NCBI GenBank assembly: GCA_013368325.1
Contig: JAACJK010000226.1
Location: 248,001 to 312,000, forward strand
Direction: 5' to 3'
Length of the DNA: 64,000 nucleotides
Source of the DNA: Ephemerocybe angulata
Lineage: Eukaryota; Basidiomycota; Agaricomycetes; Agaricales; Psathyrellaceae
The position numbers and the translations under genes were made by a program. Numbering within the stretch: position 1 is the stretch's first letter; every line of letters starts with the position of its first letter. The notes beneath the pieces were generated by a model, which saw only the letters and a list, made by a program, of their open reading frames with translations, ran no database searches and was not told the origin of the DNA. Positions 47,942 to 58,929 of this stretch are shown piece by piece.

Positions 47942-48474
47942 GAGACAGCTGTATTGAGAAGGGAGAACTGGGTGGTAAGGACGAAAGCGGTAAAGTCCCA
48001 AGGCCTCGAGGAAGATTCTTAATATACGTACCAGACTCTGCCGGGGCGTCAGGTGAGTCGAGTTACGTGGAGCCTACCCCGTTAATGGTGCCCTGCATGC
48101 CTCAACACATACCTAGAGTATAAACTGTGAAGATATACCACGCGCGCATTTCATCTTCCGCAAATATACTTTGAATTAATTGGTGTAAGGGGGGTTCATA
48201 GATGCATGAGCTGAAGGTATCCCGAAATAGGCAGTAAAGCACAGGTCGATTACGAGCAGAGGACACGTTTGAACGTATTGACTATTCGAGAGAAATAGGG
48301 AGCGATGGACAGAACATGTGAGCTAAATGCAAGAGCGAGGTTAAGGCCAACAATAAGTCTGCGACCAAACGACGCTCACCTTCTGTGTCTACAGACGTAG
48401 GACATAAAGCATATCGCCTAGAAGATCGGTACGACCTGCTTCCTGGAGGCTTAACACCAATCGCTCGATAAATT

Positions 48475-48933
48475 TCAAGAGCACCCTCCAGGCGCCTTAA
48501 TCTCAGCCCGCGCATGCTTGGCTGAAGCGCATCGTCTAAGGAGAGCCGTTATAGTAGGATTGGAAAGAAGGACTTGTTGAAATGTTTGGGGTGCCGAAGG
48601 TTCTGAACTGGCAAGGAATAGGTGCCATGATAGAGCATCGTAGAAGCGAGATACAGCCGTGTCGTAGTCCTCAGATACACGCTCGTATCTTTCGAGTACT
48701 AGGCTGTAGTCGGTAGAGACCAATCGAACCATATTCTCCAAATCTGCTGCCGGAAAGGGACCATAGGCAGGCTGATCATCTCTGAAATGAGTATCTTCAC
48801 TGAAGGTGGCATCGAACGGCTCACATAACTGGCCCGAAAGACCTGCGCGGCGGTGGGCATTGGATGGAAGTTTAAGCTGAAGAAGGTAGGCGTCCCCAAT
48901 CACAGAAGGCAGGAACGAGTCGTGGGCTAACAA
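48475..48933 (-). CDS. Small helical hypothetical protein, start unresolved
   Basis: An open minus-strand segment: HDSFLPSVIGDAYLLQLKLP and DLENMVRLVSTDYSLVLERY then ERVSEDYDTAVSRFYDAL. Its 5' end has no ATG and begins after acceptor-like ttgttag / cctttag sites, so an upstream exon is missing from my call. The length and helical, Tyr/Asp-spaced character resemble the gene at 49605. Gap 47942-48474 shows no gene. No function is known. Confidence 0.4.
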   Translation of the reverse strand: MLAHDSFLPSVIGDAYLLQLKLPSNAHRRAGLSGQLCEPFDATFSEDTHFRDDQPAYGPFPAADLENMVRLVSTDYSLVLERYERVSEDYDTAVSRFYDALSWHLFLASSEPSAPQTFQQVLLSNPTITALLRRCASAKHARAEIKAPGGCS

Positions 48934-49604
48934 ATGGAACTAAAGGATCCCACAAATTGAACCCGCTGTCAACCCCAAAAATATTCCTATTGTAGGATTC
49001 CAGAGTCCATTGTAGAGCTGCCAATAACTATATCAGACACATCGCCCACAGGACCCATCATCGGAGTTGCTAAGCTCACGTCCGGCTGATTTTCCAAGAT
49101 TGCCCGTCTCCCACCTTCTCTCGCTTTCACGACAATTCGAATCTGCCAAGGCCTTACATGCAAAAAGTTTAACTAGGGCTCAAGAGCCCCAAATGTAGAA
49201 CGTTCACAGAGATCGAAGGGAGTCAACCCACACGGCCAATTCTTGACAATACTTCCAGAAAAAGAGCTTAACACTCATCAGTGGCGCCACTATCGGCGCC
49301 AAGTTCCCTTACCCGAGATCAAACGTACGGCATCAAAACCAAACAGTTCGCAAAATACTACGAAAGGCTGCGAAAAGCACGATAGCTAATTTTTATATGT
49401 CTACGTTCGGTAATCCAACAAGAGCAACGAGACTGGATAGAGGAGAGAAGCTAACTAGTAGTTGTAGAGACTCCCGTTCTACCGCTGGACGCATGTTCAT
49501 AGATCGAAAGTCGAGACTTGAGCCTGAAGCTTGTCGTTAGAGATATCCGGGCAAGCTGAGAAGTGCATATGATCAGACTTCTATTACTATAGTCTTACGA
49601 GACT

Positions 49605-49982
49605 TTACTGACCTGCTGACAACCTTCTGAGCATACGGAGGACGAAGGGCGGATCATGGAAAGTATCGACGAGCGTCTTCCTCAAGCGACACAATTGTTC
49701 CTTGGACGATCGCAGAGAGCTCCCAACGCGTTCTGTTATTCTTACAGACTCTTCATACCGTGCCCCCACGCTGAGAAACATGGACGTGTTTCGTTGGTTT
49801 TCCATGGGTAAACTCGCTAGCCAAGCCGGATTTAAGACATTCCTATACGCGGCCAAAGAGACGTCCTGATCCAGGATTGCACGGTTATACTGCTTCACTG
49901 TGTCAATATAGTGGTCGATAGCTTCTATGATTATATCTTCCATCTCATCCGAGTCAGGGAGGATATAATCTGCCTGTGTCAT
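49605..49982 (-). CDS. Small helical hypothetical protein
   Basis: A minus-strand frame of 125 residues from an ATG at 49982: MTQADYILPDSDEMEDIIIE, then AIDHYIDTVKQYNRAILDQD. The downstream segment ARYEESVRITERVGSSLRSS is also helical. The frame may continue through a splice site near the end (gcag|gtcagt). It resembles its neighbour at 48475 in style (Asp/Tyr-spaced helices) but identity is too low to call homology by eye. Gap 48934-49604 shows nothing else. Confidence 0.4.
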   Translation of the reverse strand: MTQADYILPDSDEMEDIIIEAIDHYIDTVKQYNRAILDQDVSLAAYRNVLNPAWLASLPMENQRNTSMFLSVGARYEESVRITERVGSSLRSSKEQLCRLRKTLVDTFHDPPFVLRMLRRLSAGQ

Positions 49983-52307
49983 ACGCGACGGAAGTTTGAC
50001 ATCAGCTTTCGTTGGGGGCTGCGTAGATCAATAACGACAGTACCTGATGAGGAAACAGTCCATGTGGGAGCAAGACCATGGTCGACTCCAACTCAATTTG
50101 GTACTGAGATTGGAGAAGGATGAAATAGTTTGGGGGAGAAGGGGGACGAGAAAGAGTTCGATGTAGGACGTCTTTATTTCACACAACAACACGGTGCGTA
50201 GATAGAAGGTCTATTTGCGTAGTGTTACTCATCAACCTTTCCAATACAATTCGTTACAGACTAAAACAAAGAATCGGAATCGGATCTGGGGATAAATAAT
50301 ATACATCAAAGCCAACCAACCACGAGCCATCTGAAATGATCATCGTTCAGCGACCCTTACACCCTAGTCCGTGTTATCTCTTCATTCGAAAACACCAAAG
50401 CGCCTCTCCTTTACCTCAATATACAGAACGACTCCAAGTCAAGACTATGAACGTCATCATAGGGTGGCGATATCAGTGGACGCTTCCGTATATTCACCCC
50501 TGTCATGTCCTCTTCGTGCGATTCTCTTGGTCTTCGGGTGGACTGGGGAGAGGCGAGGGAGAGCGTGTTTGGTGTCCGGGTGGACTGAGGAGAGGTGAGG
50601 GAGAGCGTGTTTGGTTTCCGCGAGTGATGTCCGCTTCGTTCGGACGGGCTCGGGCTTCTCTCACATTGAACTTTCGGACTCTGGTATGTATTAGGTAGAG
50701 TAGTATACAGCACACAGTAAGTAGCTAACAGAAATTCCGCACGGGGTGATCGTGAATGAACGTCAAAGCATCCCAACTTCTTCTCACTCAACCCTTCAAG
50801 TCCCCATTAGCCGGTAGGTAACAAGCTCTCGTTCAACCAGCCCCGCTCCCGGAGGGGCTTGTACGCCTTGAAAGCCGCGTGTCGATGGGCGGCGAGCTTG
50901 GATCCGTATGTACGAGGCAGAGAGCAGAATTCACGATTTGGGATGAGCACTGATGTCGGTAACGTCAGGGTTGAGGCCCAGGGACCGGCATCACTTGGCT
51001 GTGTGTACGGGTGGGACTGCAAGTGAGCAAATGATTGAGAGATCGATCCGATGACGAAGTCCAGTGGTCTATGTCGTATATTGGCCTGTTGTTCAACGAG
51101 TCGGAGCAACTAATGATAACGCAGAAGTGGAGAGATGGGAGACGGCGCCGTGGGGTTTATCGAAAGGTGTAATTCAGGCGAACCATTGTTATCCCCACCA
51201 CCTCGGACGCCATTGACTTGCATCGCCGTGACTAAAGAGGACACCACGAGAAGTATTAATACGGCCATCACCGCCACGCCGACAGCTCGCTTACCTGGCG
51301 CAACCGCCTGTCTCCATCCTCCTGGTTCAGCATCAGACTGCCGAAAGGTTTCGATATACTGCAGACTATTGAGCCGGGGCGGTTGGGGACTGCGCAGAAT
51401 GTGTGAGGATCGAGGCCCCTCGCGAGATGTCAGTATATCATCAGGGCGATGTGCAATCCAGGCTTACTCACTTTACCGAGTTATTTACTCTTCACACCCT
51501 CGCTGAACAGACGCGCACGCTTGCACTGCACCACGTTTTTACATCGGACTTCTTCAGCATGGCAGGTTGAGAGCGAGAGATCGATAGCGTCCGCTATTGG
51601 GATCTCGAAATTGTCCTTCAACCCTGCGACGGCGTTGAGGCCGCCACTGGCCGATTTCGCTAGCTCCTTTGTCGCTTGCCAACGTTGGATGACACGCTGG
51701 GGTTCTTCCAACGACGATGGACCCAGGGACGTACTTGTAGTCGGGTTCTTCAACGTAGAAAGTTCGGTAGTCGAGGGGAAGGGCGGGATACTCTGGTTCA
51801 CTCCTGCGTCTCTTGGGGCACGACGACGCACCAGCAGAAGACGATGACCTACGATGACAGAAGCCATACATGAGGACAACACGTTGCGATCACGGAATTC
51901 CTCCTAAAATCGAGAGTCAGGTTGCCGACAGGTTAGAAGACGGTGGTTGCTTGCAAATGGCGTGGGATCGTACCGCCGAAGTTGATGTTTCGATTGCTAC
52001 TGGCACTCTAGGGAGGAAGGTATTATCAAAGGGTAGTTTCGAAGTATTTTGTTCTGTTGTGCTATAATATGATACAGGTGAATGTGTAATGCTAATGCAG
52101 TTGGTGTAAACGTCAGTTCGAGCAGGCCGATGGTGTATAAGCATAATGATATAATACATACGGTCTTGCAACATCTGGTCCATGGTAGAGCTGAGGGATA
52201 TGTGTTGAACAGGTATCAGGTGACGCGATGAATGAGAGCAGAATACGACAACCGTGGAAAGAGAGGCGATAGCTGGCACAGACCGAGAGCCCGAGAGAGC
52301 AGCGAAA
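49983..52307. other. Intergenic with one possible minus-strand gene
   Basis: No certain gene. On the minus strand, 51481-51867 has an open segment with RWQATKELAKSASGGLNAVA and IPIADAIDLSLSTCHAEEVR, followed by splice-like sites and two small exons (YIETFRQSDAEPGGWRQAV and a Ser/Arg segment) down to about 51150. It could be a small gene, but the upstream frame is ambiguous between two equally protein-like readings. Confidence 0.35.
50536..50619. repeat. 42-base direct tandem duplication
   Basis: Two adjacent 42-base copies (50536-50577 and 50578-50619) begin gggtggactg(g/a)ggagagg and end gagcgtgtttggt(g/t)tcc. They differ at three positions. There is no coding role that I can support. Confidence 0.88.
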
Positions 52308-53368
52308 TCAGTACTTTGACGGCAAGGCGAAGGCGAACATTCGGCCCTTGAGGGGATGGACTGAGGGTGCATCAGAAACGAAAGTAAACGGAGGCGAGGC
52401 GTCAACGCCGTGTATCCGCGCACTGTCCGTTTCGAGGTTGAGAGGCGTCTGTGGTGAAGCTGATGAGGCGGGGGAAGTCGTGTTGGAATCACTAGGGGAT
52501 GGGGTATTGGGATCTAAATGAGGGGCTTTCCTGTGTTTTGAAGACAAATTTTGAGAAGAGTCGCGCGTCGTCGAGGGGGATTGGCAATGTTGGCCGAAGC
52601 CGGGGACGGCAGTGGTGATGTCGCTGGGTTCTGGAACAGTGGTAGTAGCGGTCGAAGCAGCAGCGCGAACGGCGCGCTTGGAGACCATCGTGAGAGGGTA
52701 ATTGGGGTACTGCCGGCGGTCCCGGGCGAAGTCTTGCCTGACAGCAGTCTCGAAATTGGAGAGGATGGGGTCGTCGACTGTAAGCTCCCAGTCAAGGTAA
52801 TTGCACATCTCGCGCTCCATCTGGTTGACCTCCCGTAAACTGAACATCTCCTTTGCGACAATACTCCAGGACTTGTTAGAGTAGGTGTCATCGCAGATGA
52901 CCTTGGAGGCGATCATGAAAGCGGAAATGAATAGTCGGTGGCCGGACGAGCCATGAGTGGTGGGGAATCGTGCCTTTAGTCTCTGAAGTAGCACAAGTGA
53001 GGCAAAGGTAACAGAGGAATGGAGTTTAGTCCGATAGAGGGCGTAGGCGATGAAATGGGGGAGTTTGGCCAGGGAGGTCGTGGCTGGAGAATACTCAGGG
53101 CAAGCGAAGAGATGGGTGATGAATCGAGCGCATAGACGCGCTATGCTCTCGTGACCGTAGAACGGATCCTGCCTAGTGGTGGGCGCTTGCGGTGCAGACT
53201 TTTCCTAAAGTCAGAGAACGAAATAGACGCACAAACAACCTGGTAACTCACCGTAGGAATCTGCTGTGCCATGCGACGGGGAGCATTGGTGACCGGGGCG
53301 TTCGATGGGTGAGCCTGCTTGCGTTCGATGGTCTCGGTGGTGGAGGAAGATACGTTGGTAGTCTGCAT
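52308..53368 (-). CDS. Pho85-type (PCL/Pho80-like) cyclin
   Basis: Two exons (53252-53368 and 52308-53204, intron 53205-53251 with gtgagt and tttag) total 1014 bases, encoding 337 residues. The cyclin fold occupies about residues 60-165: SIARLCARFITHLFACPE, LAKLPHFIAYALYR, FASLVLLQRLKARFP, RLFISAFMIASKVICDDTYS and NQMEREMCNYLDWELTV. The words IASKVICDDTYSN.SW and LE..L...LDW.L are characteristic of G1/S Pcl-type cyclins. In yeast these pair with the Pho85 kinase in cell-cycle entry, morphogenesis and nutrient signalling. The C-terminal half is disordered, rich in Ser/Thr/Pro, with many Ser-Pro/Thr-Pro sites that could be kinase targets. The gene looks intact. Confidence 0.86.
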
Positions 53369-54639
53369 AGTGGAAAGATGGTCGATGCGCGAAAATAAAG
53401 CTGGGGGAGCAGTCAACGGATGAGATTCACCAGCTACTTATGAACCATCATGAAGCCCCTGTCAGAGATCTTAGATCTGACCCCCTTTTGGCCGATGAAA
53501 AAGTTTTTGTTCAGTCGTTTCCAGTCGTTTCCTCGGTATGTTAATATGGGGACGGTAGAAGCCTGTTCTCGAGGGACAGCGCAGGCGGAGTGTCGATTGG
53601 AGAAAGCCATCGAGCGGGTGTCGGGTGGTAGCCTGAGGTAGGTAGGTATGATGGCGTTGTAGTCCCAGTTATGGGCGCTGCATGATCTTCGTCTTGACCT
53701 GGGTAGTCTGGAGATGGTACCAAATCCATTCACGGCGTAGAACGCAGCCCTCTTTGACAACACTGACGGTGAGTGCAGCGAGAAGTTAGGCTCGAGTCCA
53801 ACAGGATGAACGGATGTCGGGATTAGTGAATACATGTCCTGAAAGTGAATGTGTATGTTAAGGGTAACACGAGCGTAGATAGGCCGTAAGTAGTTACCTC
53901 CATAGCTGGTATTCATGCCGGCTGGACTCTCTCGGTTGAACCTGCGAAGGTGTCTTCGGCTAGGCGACAGGGGGTCCTATGGATCTGTGTAAGCCGGCGT
54001 ATAGCGCCGATGCAGCTTCGTTCGCGCGATGAGCCGTGTGCGGTGTGGAGCAACGCGATACAAGCGTAGGGAAAGGGCAAGTTCAGGAGACGATTGGCTC
54101 TAGGAACGGAAGAGAGAGCTGCGCCGCGACGCCGATCTGATTTCGTAAGCGTGAGAATCAAGCGCTCGTTCAAGCTTCCAGTGGACCTGTGTCGCGTGTT
54201 TGCCATGGTCATACGGGACGAGCATCTTATTCAAAGGGCTTGCTGTGTGAGGGGAGAAGGTTAGCTTCTGTTGGTTATTAGCATGACCAAGTGAGTTTAA
54301 GCTCAAACCGTTTGAGATTGTTAAATGCTAAATGCCCGCAGGCAAAGCAGACAGCTGCGAAGGGCTTCCGCTATATGCACGACGCGGAATCTCCTCCGTC
54401 TGGCTTGCATCGGTGACGCCAACCTTCCTATCCTCATCGTCACCATCAGCCGGTGGCGACAGGCCGTAACTGAAGCACCTCAAGTGTTGCTCTTTGAAAA
54501 AGGCCCAAGGCGCTATTCCAGCCTATTCCAGCTTAAACTAATTTACCTTCGCTGTGATGGTTCATTGTGGCCATATCCCTCTAATCGACACCGCACTCCG
54601 TTTCTCAACACCAGTAAATGATTGGAAGCAATGTTACCT
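53369..54639. other. Intergenic with 10-base tandem duplications
   Basis: No gene recognised. Two exact 10-base tandem pairs occur: cagtcgtttc twice at about 53512-53531 and ctattccagc twice at 54513-54532. They have the same spacing as the scars in the SUV3 relic, although no undamaged parent is available here. Confidence 0.45.
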
Positions 54640-55005
54640 GTGGGAAGCGGGCCGATGCTTCGCTCGGCAGTGTATCCTCAGCATTCTGCCTCACATGTGC
54701 CTGTATCGGGGTGGAGAGCTTTGTATTCACATCCACAACCTTCCCATTACTATGTACTACTCCCCACCCAATGTTGACCCAATGGTTCGAGTTCAGCCCA
54801 CCGCAGGGGTAGCTGTCCACATACGCTTGGATGGTCGTCGTGTTATCGGGGGTGAGGGCACATTGTTGATGCTCGCGACGAGCTCGTCTATGCCCTTAAC
54901 GAGGGAGGCTTTGTCGATGGGATCGGTGAACCAAGGGTTTGTGAGGACGCAGCCCGTGAGGGTTGCGACGTTACGTCGATGCCGATGCGTCCGAGTACTT
55001 AGCGC
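54640..55005 (-). pseudogene. Relic of a cellobiose dehydrogenase (GMC oxidoreductase) C-terminus
   Basis: Reading the minus strand, RIGID (about 54990) then TGCVLTNPWFTDPIDKASLV and KGIDELVASINNV are followed, after a frame change, by DNTTTIQAYVDSYP, GGLNSNHWV and KVVDVNTK. These match the order in the flavin domain of cellobiose dehydrogenases: VLTNPW.TDP.D, DNTT..Q.YVD.YP, SNHW (containing the catalytic His) and VVD.NTKVYG. The following DASIFPG-like part is scrambled (EASARFPQ). At least two frame changes, no heme domain, no complete flavin domain and no neighbouring exons make this a decayed fragment. The source gene would be secreted and act in cellulose breakdown, consistent with a plant-matter-degrading fungus. 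Confidence 0.75.
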
Positions 55006-55718
55006 CACTCAGCATGTGGCAGCACTCAAAGGCTCTAGCTGGCAGTCCTCGTTGGGGACATTTTCTTTGGCTGACCGTCAGAACCAGCGACCCATGGAGC
55101 GCTCTGAAACGAAAAGTGAAGCTGAACGAATGAATGAAGGATTGAATGATGGACAGACACCCCGCCATCGTGCATCACCTCGAGTCGACGCCCTGCAACC
55201 AGCACAGGTCCACAGGACCTTGGATCCGGGAGTGTGTCCAGGTACCCACACCGACAAAGTCTGGACCAACGTTCGACCCACATCAAGAGTGGCTGAGCTA
55301 GCAGCGAATCACAGTCAGACGCCCGACTGGGTGCGGTCGACGGAATGCACGACATTGGATAGACGGATGGGGTGGGTAATGCACAGCTGGTGGTGTGTGA
55401 CGAGGAGGAGAAGAGGGAGCGCGGCGCTTACCGCCTGTTTATCTAGCCGTCCAACGCCTAGCGGTGGGATGGTCGCAGCGCTTCACTTGACAAGACAATT
55501 CGTTGTTTCGGAAGGAGAAGTGTGCAAATTGGGTTCATAGAAGTACAGATGCGATCAGGTGGGTTCGCGTGGATGGTGCTATGGTGCTATGTCTCCATCG
55601 CGTCGCAGCCTTCAGTCTTCGCGAGTTCGCTCCTACAGAAGGAAGGAAAAGAGGTGTCAGTACCCCAAAGACACCGATAGTAGACATGGAAAGGGAGAGT
55701 GACAAGGACGAACCTAAG
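55006..55718. other. Intergenic
   Basis: A 328-codon plus-strand frame crosses 54554-55540, but half of it is antisense to the cellobiose dehydrogenase relic and the rest has no recognisable features, so it is not called. An 8-base perfect tandem pair tggtgcta occurs near 55576-55591. Confidence 0.4.
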
Positions 55719-55995
55719 CTACAAGGAGAAATCGTCCTCGATGTCATCGTCGCCCCAGTTATACTTCCACAGCTTGTTCCCCGTGCTCTTCGCCACGCCC
55801 GGGGGCGCCCCGCCGAGGTGCGCCAAGTCCATCTGTGGTCGTCCCAATCTACAAGCGAGTAAGCACCACGAAAGAAGGATAACAAGCACGATCATCAGGG
55901 TAACATTTATGAAGAGAGAAGGAAAGACGCACCAGCAGTAGCGAGCTCCTCAAACTCGTCGTCCTCCTCCAGCACCCCCAAACTCTGCGCAGCGT
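55719..55995 (-). CDS. SEM1: SEM1/DSS1 proteasome-lid subunit, apparent frameshift
   Basis: The minus strand carries two parts of the SEM1/DSS1 signature. The exon at about 55933-55990 reads QSLGVLEEDDEFEELATA. After an intron (55849-55932) comes DWDD, and then, in another frame, MDLAHLGGAPPG and KLWKYNWGDDDIEDDFSL with a stop at 55719. These correspond to the two acidic/Trp blocks of this small protein, a lid subunit of the 26S proteasome that also acts with BRCA2-type and mRNA-export complexes. The frame changes by one base between DWDD and MDLAHL (about 55828-55836), and no splice site I see repairs it. The first exon upstream is not identified; upstream of QSLG the frame stays open with a hydrophobic segment (WYLSWFVGFAILLWF), which is unexpected for SEM1. 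Length and order otherwise fit. Confidence 0.7.
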
Positions 55996-57180
55996 CCACA
56001 TAGCGCACGAAGGTGATGCCTACATATGGAGCCCTTTCCACATCAGAAAACCAGAGCAAGATCGCGAATCCGACGAACCATGACAGATACCAAAAAAGCA
56101 GCTTCCCGGAAGGCTTGAAGTGCGGGCAATAGACGGGAGCCTCTCGGGTGTGGGGTATTGAGATGACGAGGTTCGTGGAACGGCGGTTCGCGCCTGTCGG
56201 CGTCGCTGGGCGCGAGTGGTGGGGTGTTCAAACTCCAGCAACGTCGGACGGGGCGGACTGGTGGTGGCGGCGGCCGGCGGCATGGTGGGAGGTGCTGTGC
56301 ACGAGCCCGAAGACGCGAGAAGTAGTGGAGAAGGAGGGTGGAGGTAAGTGTCAGAGGTGGTGGCTTGTCAAGATCGTCAGCAAGATCGTCCGCATGCGAA
56401 TTTGGCGCCGATAATTCGCGTACTCACCTCACGGCCAACGCGGATGACGACGACGACGACGGGGTCTGCCTAGCCAAATGAGATTGTCGTGATCAACGTC
56501 CTCCCTAACTCTCCCGACTCTCCGAAACGCTACCGAAACCCGGAATATGAGCTACACGAGCTCGCGCACGACGGGCACAAATTCCTGCGCGCCGAAGAAA
56601 CCCATATCAGCGAACGATCCCAGCCATGACGACGCGTCGTACTTACCTGCCACAAAGTCTCGAGACGACGACGGCGTATTCAGCACAGCGTGCCAACGAA
56701 GGACGCGATGGCAACGGGCCTTACGATAGGGAGAGTTTGTCGAGTGTGAGGACGACGGCGGGCGATGGGTGGATTGGGAGGGCCGGGAGTGGGCAAGTGC
56801 GAAGGGGCTGGGAGGTGAGGAGGCGACGCGAGCAGATGTACATTGTGGGTGCAATGAGGGAGGGGTGCACGCAACGACGATGGAGAGGTGGTCGAACATA
56901 CGGTGGAAACGCGCAAACGGGAAATGCCGTTCACAATCACGGTAACATGCGGCCGAGCACAGCGTCAACCGGCTGCATGGGATTGGCGCCATGATCGAAC
57001 AGCATCGAACTCCACAGCGCAAGTAAAAAATGCCTCGGAACTTATGTATTATACTGTCGCTAGATACAGTGGGTTCACGCCCATCGAAACAAAGTTATAT
57101 ACATATATGGTCATATACTGGGGCAACTCATTCTTTCTACATGAAAAAGTGCGTTTTAGTATAGTTGTCGCGGGAAGGTC
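55996..57180. other. Intergenic; possible first exons of SEM1
   Basis: On the minus strand an open frame with a membrane-like segment (about 56020-56100) leads into the SEM1-like exon. A first SEM1 exon should lie here but I cannot place it. Other frames (56552-57022 minus) are low complexity and have no features. Confidence 0.35.
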
Positions 57181-58929
57181 CTAGCTAAAAGGTCTCACCT
57201 GCACATACCAAGACCGAGAATCATCATATTCCTCGTTCTGAACCAACCGAAGAAAGACGTCCTTCCCCGATAGAAGTTCACTCTGTAGAGTGCCCTCTGT
57301 ATATACGACGTCGTCCCTATACGAGGCCGTAATCATACAAGGAACCCCTTCCCTCCTCCGCTGCAAATATGATACTTCTTTCTGTAGGGTACGGCTCGAA
57401 CGTTGGAGATTCAAGATCTCGAGATGAGCAAGCGAAGGAAATTGAGGATGCTTCTTCGACCCGTCATCAAACCAACCCTTGACAGCGAAATGATAGCCCG
57501 CTACTCCTGTGCTATCAAGATCGAGATGACGGAGCGCAGGCAACGCAGGCAAAGGAAGGTAGACACTGCTCTGAGCGGCCAATAGCTCGCACAGTCGTAG
57601 AGTCTGGAGGGTTGACTCTATTTTGGACTCGGTGATGAATCTGCCGACCCTCAGGACCGCATCCCAGGTTTGGGGTAAGGGGACGCTGAACTCGATGTCC
57701 AGAGTATGAAGAGAGGGAGTTTTGAGGACTTCTAAGATGTGGATATTGCCTCGTCGGATGTGGAGCGCTTTCAAGTTACCCAAATCTATCGGTGAGACCC
57801 GCAGAGCGAGCGTTACCGGGTCGTCCGATGAATTGAAGACCTCGGTTTCATCTAGATCGAGAGTAAAACTCTCTAGATTGATGCAGTGCACCAAAAGCTC
57901 GGCAAGCCTGCTCCCACCCCACTCCCATCGAATAACGAAGATACTGAGGCCATTCAGGAACGGCACAGGGATGTGGAGAGAACAAGACAGCGCGTCGTCC
58001 TCATCATCGAATGCCCTTTCCATCGAAGGAAGGTTGAGATGGAATTCCGTGACGGGGGGTAGGTTGGCAAATATGGAGAGGTTAGGATCGGTAGTGTCAT
58101 CCCACAATTGGCGATCAATGTCATGGAAGACTAAGGAGAAACAACGAAGTTTCGCCCAACGCGTACACCGAGTGAGCTTCTGGCCGGCGGATGTAACGGA
58201 TGCCATCCACTTCCTGAAACAGCTGGTGCTTGTGACATGGAGGGTGAACTCGTCGATGGGAGGCCCCTCAGTCAACAGTTTCACGACTGTAGGATGCGTG
58301 GACTCGCATCGTCTCCTGGGGTCTTCACACATGCATCGCGTCCCATCTGGAGTTCGTTCCAAACGAACCGTCTTTGGAAGAGCGCCGGATCGAGAAAGCC
58401 AAGACCGGGCCTTCTCGTATTCCGTCTCGTGATAATGAGAACCTTTATCGCCAGAGGCCACACAGCGGCAAGGTGAGAAGACGAGCCCTTGCCATAAAGA
58501 ATGCGTGTTGAGGGCCGCCTCTCGCCAAGCGCGGGAAACAAGGCTGACTACGGTCACATCTGCTGGGTCCTCCTCTTTGCCATCGACCAAGGGAACCAAA
58601 GAAAATATTTCACTGAGAATTTCCTGGGGAACCTTCCTGGCTGGAGAAAGGACCGTCCGACACTTCTTGAGTTCCTGTTCGAGAACTTGGACCTTTTCGA
58701 GGGCTTCGTCGATTGCCACCGATAATGAAGCAGCAATCTCGACAAGGTGAGCGGCGTTGAGCTCGTCAGGCGGATCGTTTGAAGTCAGGAGGCTCGCAAA
58801 GGCAGGGGGGAAGGCCATAATGATATGTACACCTTCAGTCAAAAAGTGAGAATCAATGAGGAAACAGGGGTAGAATGTGACGAACTGGAGGATTGATGCA
58901 ATGGACTGACAGGGCTTGGTAGCTGACAC
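57181..58929 (-). CDS. F-box / leucine-rich protein, 582 residues
   Basis: A single frame with the stop at 57181. A methionine about 38 codons in (MAFPPAFASLL, near 58819) is a better start than the first, because the segment before it is hydrophobic and differs from the paralogue. The F-box reads SPARKVPQEILSEIFSLVPL and VVSLVSRAWREAALNTHSLW (about residues 90-145). Downstream Leu-rich lines include LVHCINLESFTLDLDETEV, LGNLKALHIRRGN and LPALRHLDLDSTG. The TRCMCEDPRRRCESTHPTVV and DRQLWDD segments correspond to those of the gene at 39183-40775, its paralogue. It is likely an SCF ubiquitin ligase substrate receptor. The target is unknown. It appears intact. Confidence 0.84.
   Translation of the reverse strand: MSATKPCQSIASILQFVTFYPCFLIDSHFLTEGVHIIMAFPPAFASLLTSNDPPDELNAAHLVEIAASLSVAIDEALEKVQVLEQELKKCRTVLSPARKVPQEILSEIFSLVPLVDGKEEDPADVTVVSLVSRAWREAALNTHSLWQGLVFSPCRCVASGDKGSHYHETEYEKARSWLSRSGALPKTVRLERTPDGTRCMCEDPRRRCESTHPTVVKLLTEGPPIDEFTLHVTSTSCFRKWMASVTSAGQKLTRCTRWAKLRCFSLVFHDIDRQLWDDTTDPNLSIFANLPPVTEFHLNLPSMERAFDDEDDALSCSLHIPVPFLNGLSIFVIRWEWGGSRLAELLVHCINLESFTLDLDETEVFNSSDDPVTLALRVSPIDLGNLKALHIRRGNIHILEVLKTPSLHTLDIEFSVPLPQTWDAVLRVGRFITESKIESTLQTLRLCELLAAQSSVYLPLPALPALRHLDLDSTGVAGYHFAVKGWFDDGSKKHPQFPSLAHLEILNLQRSSRTLQKEVSYLQRRREGVPCMITASYRDDVVYTEGTLQSELLSGKDVFLRLVQNEEYDDSRSWYVQVRPFS

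Noticed and set aside
54554..55540. Long plus-strand open frame of 328 codons
   Set aside because: Its left half is antisense to the cellobiose dehydrogenase relic and its peptide has no features; the length is explained by base composition.
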